DNA of 8,968 bases, from contig CAISLL010000189.1 in NCBI GenBank assembly GCA_903886165.1, positions 1-8,968 on the forward strand. Reading direction: 5' to 3'. Below the pieces are notes generated by a model. That model ran no database searches, was not told where the DNA came from, and saw only the letters and a list, made by a program, of their open reading frames with translations. Below, one piece after another: positions 1 through 5,471 of this stretch (positions are counted from its first letter, which is position 1; each line of letters opens with the position of its first letter). This DNA comes from an uncultured beta proteobacterium. GTDB lineage: Bacteria > Pseudomonadota > Gammaproteobacteria > Burkholderiales > Burkholderiaceae_C. The position numbers were made by a program, and so were the translations under genes.

Positions 1-15
1 AATGTGTGAGTTTCC

Positions 16-2451
16 ATGAACGCCCTTGTTGACGTCTCTTTCTTTCCGCGTGCTGCCAAGCCCCTGAACAGTTATCGCAGGTTCTGGGCGGCCCGCCTGG
101 GTACGGCCCCCTTCTTGCCAATGAGCCGCGAGGAAATGAACCAACTGGGCTGGGACAGTTGCGACGTGGTGCTGGTCACCGGCGACGCCTATGTGGACCA
201 TCCCAGTTTTGGCATGGCGGTGATCGGCCGCATGCTGGAGGTCCAGGGTTTTCGCGTGGGCATCATCGCCCAGCCCGATTGGCAAAGTGCCGAGCCGTTC
301 AAAGCCTTGGGCAAACCCAACCTGTTCTGGGGCGTGACCGCCGGCAACATGGACAGCATGATCAACCGCTACACGGCGGACCGCAAAATCCGCACCGACG
401 ACGCCTACACCCCGGGTGACGTGGCTGGCAAGCGCCCCGACCGTGCGGCGCTGGTGTACAGCCAGCGATGTCGTGAAGCCTTCAAGGACGTGCCGATCAT
501 TCTGGGTGGCATTGAAGGCAGCCTGCGCCGCATTGCCCACTATGACTACTGGAGCGACAAGGTGCGCCGCAGCGTGGTGGTCGATGCCAAGTGCGATTTG
601 CTGCTGTACGGCAACGCCGAACGTGCCATTGTGGAAATTGCGCACCGGCTGAGCCGGCGTGAACCCATCGAGAGCATTACCGACGTGCGCGGCACCGCCT
701 TTGTGCGCCGCCCGGATGACGAAAGCCGCTTGGGTTGGTTTGAGATCGATTCCAGCAGCGTGGACCAACCCGGCCCGGTCGAGTCGCATATCAACCCTTA
801 CCTGACGACGAGTGAACAGGCGGCAGGGCAGGGCAGCACCTGCGCCAAGGAAGATGCTGACAAAGAAACTTGTCATCCCGGGCTTGACCCGGGATCCAGC
901 GCCACATTGACCGACACGACCATACGGTCAGCATGGATTGCGGATCAGGCCCGCAATGACAAGCCTGCAGACCGCAACGACAGCACCCGGCCCATCACCT
1001 TCATGCACAACCCGGCCCTGCCCACGCGCGTCGGCAAGCAGGTGATGCCACCGCGCGACCGCACCGTGATTCGTCTGCCCAGCTACGAGCAGGTCAAGAG
1101 CGACCCGGTGCTTTACGCCCATGCCAACCGCGTGTTGCACCTGGAAACCAATCCCGGCAACGCCCGTGCGCTGGTGCAGGCGCATGGTGTGGGTGCCACC
1201 GCGCGTGATGTCTGGATCACCGCGCCACCGATCCCACTGACCACCGCCGAGATGGATCTGGTGTTTGACCTGCCTTACGCGCGCGCCCCGCACCCGAGTT
1301 ATGCTGATGAGAACGGCAGCCATGACCATGCCACCAAAATCCCGGCCTGGGAGATGATCCGTTTCAGCATCAACATCATGCGTGGCTGTTTTGGCGGTTG
1401 CACCTTTTGCTCCATCACCGAGCATGAGGGCCGCATCATCCAAAGTCGCTCGGAAGAGTCGGTGATCAAGGAAATTGAAGACATCCGCGACAAGGTGAAG
1501 GGCTTCACTGGCACCATTTCAGACCTCGGTGGCCCCACCGCCAACATGTACCGCCTGGGCTGCAAAAGCCCTGAAATTGAGGCGGCCTGCCGCAAACCCA
1601 GTTGTGTTTTCCCCGGTATTTGCCAGAACCTGGGCACTGACCACCAGCCGTTGATCAACATTTACCGCCGTGGCCGGGCGCTTAAAGGTGTCAAGAAGAT
1701 TTTGATTGGCTCGGGTGTGCGTTACGACCTGGCAGTGCAAAGCCCCGAATACGTGAAGGAGTTGGTGCAGCACCACGTGGGTGGCTACCTCAAAATTGCC
1801 CCGGAACACACCGAGCAAGGCCCCTTGAGCAAGATGATGAAGCCGGGCATGGGCACCTATGAAAAGTTCAAGACGCTGTTTGACAAGTTCACGCTGGAGG
1901 CCGGCAAAAAGCAATTCCTGATTCCGTACTTCATTGCCGCCCACCCCGGCACCAGCGACGAAGACATGATGAACCTGGCGATCTGGCTGAAGAAAAACGG
2001 TTTTCGCGCGGACCAGGTGCAAACCTTCTACCCCAGCCCGATGGCCACCGCCACCGCCATGTACCACACCGACCTGAACCCGCTCAAGGGCATTCACCGT
2101 GATGAACGTGGCGAGCGGGTGGATGTGGTGCGTGGCGAGAAACGCCGCCGCTTGCACAAGGCCTTCCTGCGTTACCACGACCCCAACAACTGGCCGCTGC
2201 TGCGTGAGGCGCTGAAAGCCATGGGTCGCGTCGATCTGATTGGGAATGGCAAGCAACATCTGATTCCGACCTATCAGCCTGTGCTGGACGGCAGCTACTC
2301 AAGCGCCAGGCGCAAGAACTCAACGGCCGGGTCGGTCAAGGCAACACAAGTCCCCCAGCAGGGCAGGTTGTTGACGCAACACACCGGTTTGCCGCCGCGC
2401 GTGAGCGGCACGTCACCCGGAAAAAATTTCAACAACCACCGTCCGCGCTAG
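16..2451 (+). CDS. ygiQ: YgiQ family radical SAM protein (UPF0313)
   Basis: An 811-residue radical SAM enzyme of the YgiQ family, whose reaction is not established. The radical SAM cluster motif CxxxCxxC is intact at C458, C462 and C465 (GCFGGCTFC), followed by the family stretch GGPTANMY at 505-512. An N-terminal alpha/beta region with a cobalamin-binding-like look begins near residue 52 (GDAYVDHPSFG follows). The DUF3362 region starts around residue 672 (FYPSPMATATAMYHT) and is followed by a basic, low-complexity tail of about 40-50 residues. The protein is longer than E. coli YgiQ (about 740 residues). Part of the excess is a 32-residue segment (285-316) encoded by a palindromic repeat, lying in a hydrophilic linker between the N-terminal region and the radical SAM core. 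The ATG at 16 is the first in frame; only 15 bases precede it, with at best a weak GTGAG. It converges on the envZ-like gene, with 36 bases between the stops. Family call is firm; substrate unknown. Confidence 0.96.
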   Translation: MNALVDVSFFPRAAKPLNSYRRFWAARLGTAPFLPMSREEMNQLGWDSCDVVLVTGDAYVDHPSFGMAVIGRMLEVQGFRVGIIAQPDWQSAEPFKALGKPNLFWGVTAGNMDSMINRYTADRKIRTDDAYTPGDVAGKRPDRAALVYSQRCREAFKDVPIILGGIEGSLRRIAHYDYWSDKVRRSVVVDAKCDLLLYGNAERAIVEIAHRLSRREPIESITDVRGTAFVRRPDDESRLGWFEIDSSSVDQPGPVESHINPYLTTSEQAAGQGSTCAKEDADKETCHPGLDPGSSATLTDTTIRSAWIADQARNDKPADRNDSTRPITFMHNPALPTRVGKQVMPPRDRTVIRLPSYEQVKSDPVLYAHANRVLHLETNPGNARALVQAHGVGATARDVWITAPPIPLTTAEMDLVFDLPYARAPHPSYADENGSHDHATKIPAWEMIRFSINIMRGCFGGCTFCSITEHEGRIIQSRSEESVIKEIEDIRDKVKGFTGTISDLGGPTANMYRLGCKSPEIEAACRKPSCVFPGICQNLGTDHQPLINIYRRGRALKGVKKILIGSGVRYDLAVQSPEYVKELVQHHVGGYLKIAPEHTEQGPLSKMMKPGMGTYEKFKTLFDKFTLEAGKKQFLIPYFIAAHPGTSDEDMMNLAIWLKKNGFRADQVQTFYPSPMATATAMYHTDLNPLKGIHRDERGERVDVVRGEKRRRLHKAFLRYHDPNNWPLLREALKAMGRVDLIGNGKQHLIPTYQPVLDGSYSSARRKNSTAGSVKATQVPQQGRLLTQHTGLPPRVSGTSPGKNFNNHRPR
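869..963. repeat. Imperfect palindromic repeat inserted in frame within ygiQ
   Basis: Two 30-base arms, 869-898 and 934-963, are inverted copies matching at 24 of 30 positions. Both begin with CTTGTCAT from the outside and share CGGGC, TGA, CCG and ATCCA blocks. The 35-base centre holds a second perfect inverted repeat, TGACCG (908-913) and CGGTCA (925-930), so the whole element can fold as a long nested hairpin. It is translated within ygiQ as residues 285-316, including CHPGLDPGSS and WIADQARNDK. From memory, peptides of this kind (HPGLDPGS..., or VIAGLIRNP from the other strand) recur in unrelated proteobacterial proteins, which suggests a dispersed REP- or MITE-like element; that part is recollection, not a search. 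No clear target-site duplication is visible. Confidence 0.8.
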
Positions 2452-2487
2452 GCGTTCGCACCTGATGTGGTGATGCAGGTGGGCCAC

Positions 2488-3879
2488 TCAAGCCGTTTGA
2501 TTGGCCCGCGGTAGCCATATGTTGGCACACAGACCGCCCGTGCCTGCGTTGCTGAGTTCCAACCTGCCACCCATGCGTGACAAGGTTTTTTCAACAATCG
2601 CCAGGCCCAGACCCGTGCCGTTGGCTGATGTACGGGCCGCCTCGCCACGGAAAAAGGGGGTCGTGAGTTGCTTGAGCTGCTCAGGGTCGACACCCATGCC
2701 ATGGTCACGCACGCGCAGCAGCACCAATTTGTCCTGGCTGCGTGCTGAAATATCGACTGCTGCAATGCCGGTATCCATGGTTTTGCCATAACGCGCCGAG
2801 TTCTCCAGCAGGTTGGAAATCACACGCTGCAACTCCACAGGGTCAGCCATGACCAGCAAGCCCTTTTCCATTGCCACCTTGAATTCGATGTCATTGCGCT
2901 TGCGCAACCCAGCCAGGCAAATGTCAATCGTGTTACCAAGCAATACCGGGCTCACAGCTATGCCGTCGGGGCGGGCATAGTCCAGAAACTTGTTGATGAT
3001 CGCGTCGAGCTGCTCGATGTCGCTGGCCATGCTGTCGCGGGCCTGCGGGTCGGCCACACTGAGCTCGGTTTCCAGGCGCAGACGTGCCAATGGTGTTCGC
3101 AGGTCATGGGAAATGCCTGCCAGCATCACTGCGCGGTCTTGTTCAATCTTGGCAAGCTTCTTCGTCATGCGGTTGAAGCCGATATTCACCGCCCGGATTT
3201 CACTGGTGCTGACCGATTCGTCCAGCGCGCTGGCCTCAAAATCTCCCTCGCGAATCCGACTGGCGGCGTAAGACAGGTCTTTCAAAGGCCGGTTGATCAG
3301 CCGGGCAATGCCGGCCGCGCCGGCCAACGACAGCGTGGCGGCCGTGACCAGCCAGATCAGCCAGGTTCGACCTTCAGGCCGTTCAAAGCGGGTGCGATCG
3401 GTCTGCAGCCAGTAGCGGTCTTTCTCAATGGTAAAACTCACCCACAGACCCTCCACGCCGTTCACTCGCGCAGCCACTTCGATGTCAGGCCCCAGGCGGG
3501 CCTTGAGCTCGGCGATGATGTAGCGGCTCAGACCTTCATCAGCCAGTGCCTCGGCCACGTCTTTGGGCTCGCGCGGCATGATCAGCACGCGCTCCTCGTC
3601 TTTCATGGTCTTGAACAAGGACACCCGGGTGATGGCATCCGAGTGCCGGACGGCAGCCCGGCTGAGGTTAACCACTGATGCAATCTGGCGAGCGGTTTGA
3701 ATTGCCTGCGGCTCGGATTCCAGCTCGAACAGGGTCTGCGTCCAGGCCATGACACTGCCGATCAGCAGCAGCGCCAGCAGCACAAAGGTTCGCCAGAACA
3801 GGCTCAGGCCGGGAGGTGCGGCGGGCGTGATCTCGGTTTCGGACGGCACCGGCAGTGCGTCTTGATTACTGCTTGCCAT
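2488..3879 (-). CDS. envZ: EnvZ-like sensor histidine kinase
   Basis: A 463-residue inner-membrane histidine kinase, expected to autophosphorylate and pass phosphate to the OmpR-like regulator encoded just upstream. Order of parts: TM1 about 28-47 (FVLLALLLIGSVMAW), a periplasmic domain of about 120 residues, TM2 about 172-193, HAMP linker about 196-250, then the H-box GISHDLRTPLARLR with phospho-acceptor H258. The ATPase region has the N-box NLLENSARYG (N360), G1 DHGMG (D392), F-box PFFR (408-411) and G2 GTGLGL (421-426), so the catalytic set is complete. The H-box closely resembles that of E. coli EnvZ. I chose the ATG at 3879, which overlaps the regulator stop by 14 bases and suggests translational coupling; no good Shine-Dalgarno is seen. 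The frame stays open to an ATG at 3948, but that would overlap the regulator by 83 bases and add a proline/arginine-rich leader. The periplasmic ligand is unknown. Confidence 0.94.
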   Translation of the reverse strand: MASSNQDALPVPSETEITPAAPPGLSLFWRTFVLLALLLIGSVMAWTQTLFELESEPQAIQTARQIASVVNLSRAAVRHSDAITRVSLFKTMKDEERVLIMPREPKDVAEALADEGLSRYIIAELKARLGPDIEVAARVNGVEGLWVSFTIEKDRYWLQTDRTRFERPEGRTWLIWLVTAATLSLAGAAGIARLINRPLKDLSYAASRIREGDFEASALDESVSTSEIRAVNIGFNRMTKKLAKIEQDRAVMLAGISHDLRTPLARLRLETELSVADPQARDSMASDIEQLDAIINKFLDYARPDGIAVSPVLLGNTIDICLAGLRKRNDIEFKVAMEKGLLVMADPVELQRVISNLLENSARYGKTMDTGIAAVDISARSQDKLVLLRVRDHGMGVDPEQLKQLTTPFFRGEAARTSANGTGLGLAIVEKTLSRMGGRLELSNAGTGGLCANIWLPRANQTA

Positions 3880-4597
3880 CGGGAACAAACACGTAGCCAA
3901 CCCCCCAGATTGTCTGGATGTAGCGGGGCGCGGCGGCGTCTTCCTCAATCAATTTGCGCAGCCGTGACACCTGCACGTCCAGGCTGCGATCAAACGCTTC
4001 AAACTCGCGCCCACGTGCCAGTTGCGCCAGTTTTTCACGTGAAAGGGGCTGGCGCGGGTGCCGTACCAGCGCCTTGAGCATGGCAAATTCCCCTGTGGTA
4101 AGTGTCAGCTCTTCTGCGCCCCGGTGCAATTTTCGCGCAGCGAGATCAAATGTGAAGGGTCCGAAGGAGACGGTCTCACCCTCGTTGGCGGGTGCACCCG
4201 GTGCCTCTACCGAAGGTCGGCGGCGCAACACAGCGTGCATGCGTGCCAGCAGTTCACGCGGATTGAACGGCTTGCAAAGGTAGTCGTCAGCGCCGACCTC
4301 CAGACCGACAATGCGGTCGATGTCTTCACCCTTGGCAGTCAGCATGATGATGGGGGTGCGGTCATTCGCTGCACGCAGGCGCCTGCACACGGACAACCCG
4401 TCTTCACCCGGCATCATCAGGTCGAGCACGATCAAATCCACCGGTTCACGAAGCAACACGCGGGTCAGTGCTTTGCCATCTTCTGCTTGCAACACCTCAA
4501 AACCTTCCTGAGTCAGGTAGCGGCGCAGCAGGTCACGAATACGTGCGTCGTCATCAACGACCAGAATTTTGTCAACTCGATGCGGGTTTGCAGCCAT
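3866..4597 (-). CDS. ompR: OmpR-like response regulator
   Basis: A 243-residue OmpR/PhoB-family transcription regulator, first gene of the operon with the envZ-like kinase. The receiver domain has the acidic cluster VVDDD (D15/D16), phospho-acceptor D59 in VLDLMMPGEDG, switch T87 in MLTAKGED and K109 in DDYLCKPFNPREL. A winged-helix DNA-binding domain covers about 142-240, with LTTGEFAMLKALVRHPRQPLS, RSLDVQVSRLRKLIEED and the C-terminal YIQTIWGVGYVFVPDG, nearly as in E. coli OmpR. Position 108 is cysteine where the family normally has proline (PKPF). The ATG at 4597 is preferred because GGA lies 7 bases upstream and it leaves a short OmpR-like N-terminus; ATG at 4609 is nearly as good. The longest frame starts at 4681 but would pass through the AT-rich promoter region. 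Likely targets are envelope genes, perhaps including the divergent SIMPL gene; this is inference. Confidence 0.95.
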   Translation of the reverse strand: MAANPHRVDKILVVDDDARIRDLLRRYLTQEGFEVLQAEDGKALTRVLLREPVDLIVLDLMMPGEDGLSVCRRLRAANDRTPIIMLTAKGEDIDRIVGLEVGADDYLCKPFNPRELLARMHAVLRRRPSVEAPGAPANEGETVSFGPFTFDLAARKLHRGAEELTLTTGEFAMLKALVRHPRQPLSREKLAQLARGREFEAFDRSLDVQVSRLRKLIEEDAAAPRYIQTIWGVGYVFVPDGKQ

Positions 4598-4732
4598 ACT
4601 TGGATCCATGTCAATTTGTAACTTTGCTGATTTTGCGTGGTTCAATTGGGGTATTGGGCATTTATTTAACGGTCGACACACGCTGTTACAAAAATTGATT
4701 GGTTTGATGTGTCAAAGTTGAAAGAATCCGGA
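4598..4732. promoter_or_regulatory. Divergent promoter region between ompR and the SIMPL gene
   Basis: This AT-rich stretch separates two divergent transcription units and must hold at least the ompR promoter. Two related elements face in opposite directions: GTTACAAATTG read on the minus strand (4622-4612) and GTTACAAAAATTG on the plus strand (4685-4697). GTTACA is a core seen in enterobacterial OmpR and RstA boxes; the right-hand copy reads CACACGCTGTTACA (4677-4690), close to the RstA-type spacing TACAnnnnGTTACA. A possible minus-strand promoter is TTGTAA (4691-4686), a 17-base spacer and TAAATA (4668-4663), which would place the right-hand element over the -35 box. These matches are modest, so promoter and operator positions are tentative. 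Confidence 0.4.
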
Positions 4733-5440
4733 ATGAAAATTGCTACGCATGTAATAGCTGCAAGTGCTTTATTTATATGGGCTCAGAATGGGTTTTCTCA
4801 AAATTCGCAGCCGCCCATGCCGATGCAGCGGGTGAGCTTGTCGGCGAGCGCCAGCGTACAGGTGCCACAAGACGTGCTGACCATGTCTCTGAGCACCCAG
4901 CGTGAGGGAGTCGACCCACAAACCGTGCAAAGCCAACTCAAGACAGCGCTTGACACCGCGTTGGCTCAGGCCCGCCGCGCCGCCAGCGATGGTCTGATGG
5001 AGGTGCAAACCGGGCGCTTCAGCCTGTCGCCGCGCCATGACCGCAACGGTAAGCTCACAGGCTGGCAGGGCACCGCCGAGCTGGTGTTGCAAGGGCGTGA
5101 CTTTGCCCGCATGGGCGAGACCGCAGGCAAACTGCAGACGCTCACGGTGGCCAATACCAGTTTTGGCCTGACCACCGAGCAGCGCCAAAGTGCCCAGGCT
5201 CAGGCGCAAAGCCAGGCGATTGCACAATTTCGCCAGCGTGCCGGCGAGGCCGCAAAAAGTTTTGGTTTTTCAGGCTATTTGCTGGTGGATGCCAACATCA
5301 ACGCGGCTGACTTCGGTGGTCCGCGCCCGGGCCTGATGGCCATGAGTGCGCGCGCAGCAGTTGATGACTCGCCGGTGCCGTTGGAAGCTGGTTTGGCAAC
5401 TGTCACTGTCACGGTGTCAGGCTCGGTGCAATTGAATTAA
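4733..5440 (+). CDS. Periplasmic SIMPL domain (DUF541) protein
   Basis: A 235-residue exported protein of the SIMPL/DUF541 family (relatives include E. coli YggE and BP26); its biochemical role is not defined, and family members are linked to stress and envelope physiology. Residues 1-23 look like a Sec signal peptide: MK start, hydrophobic core with IAASALFIWA and probable cleavage near GFSQ. The mature part starts with the family pattern RVSLSASASVQVPQDVLTMSL and carries GWQGTAELVLQGRDF (110-124), typical of the domain, then a Gln/Ala-rich helix (150-175) and a final beta strand TVTVTVSGSV. The frame opens at a GTG at 4709, but the ATG at 4733 puts the signal peptide right at the N-terminus and is preceded by the purine-rich GAAAGAA. 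It diverges from ompR, and the kinase gene starts 31 bases downstream on the same strand, so cotranscription is likely. The first 60 or so bases are AT-rich compared with the rest. Confidence 0.9.
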   Translation: MKIATHVIAASALFIWAQNGFSQNSQPPMPMQRVSLSASASVQVPQDVLTMSLSTQREGVDPQTVQSQLKTALDTALAQARRAASDGLMEVQTGRFSLSPRHDRNGKLTGWQGTAELVLQGRDFARMGETAGKLQTLTVANTSFGLTTEQRQSAQAQAQSQAIAQFRQRAGEAAKSFGFSGYLLVDANINAADFGGPRPGLMAMSARAAVDDSPVPLEAGLATVTVTVSGSVQLN

Positions 5441-5459
5441 GCTAGCGCCGTTGCCTGGC

Positions 5460-5464
5460 AGGAA
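5460..5464 (+). promoter_or_regulatory. Ribosome binding site of the kinase-HDOD-GAF gene
   Basis: AGGAA lies 7 bases before the ATG at 5472. It decides the start in favour of that ATG over the in-frame TTG at 5451, which would precede this site and add seven residues. Confidence 0.65.
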
Positions 5465-5471
5465 CCTACCC

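Noticed and set aside
2..19. Tiny frame ATGTGTGAGTTTCCATGA overlapping the ygiQ start
   Set aside because: Five codons with no ribosome site in view. It could be the tail of an upstream gene outside the window, but nothing here can decide that.
1519..2259. A 246-codon open frame on the minus strand, and another at 928-1443
   Set aside because: Both lie fully inside ygiQ, opposite a strongly recognisable radical SAM/DUF3362 protein. Their translations are rich in His/Gln/Val without family motifs, as expected for antisense shadows of GC-rich genes.
2459..2481. CACCTG...CAGGTG inverted repeat just after the ygiQ stop, as a terminator
   Set aside because: The stem is only 6 bp with an 11-base loop and no T run on either strand.
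3106..3678. A 190-codon plus-strand open frame opposite the envZ-like gene
   Set aside because: It is antisense to a complete histidine kinase with all motifs and shows no domain or start signal of its own.
3880..3948. Longer envZ start at 3948
   Set aside because: It would overlap the regulator gene by 83 bases and add an Arg/Pro-rich leader before the first membrane segment; the ATG at 3879 gives a normal coupled arrangement.
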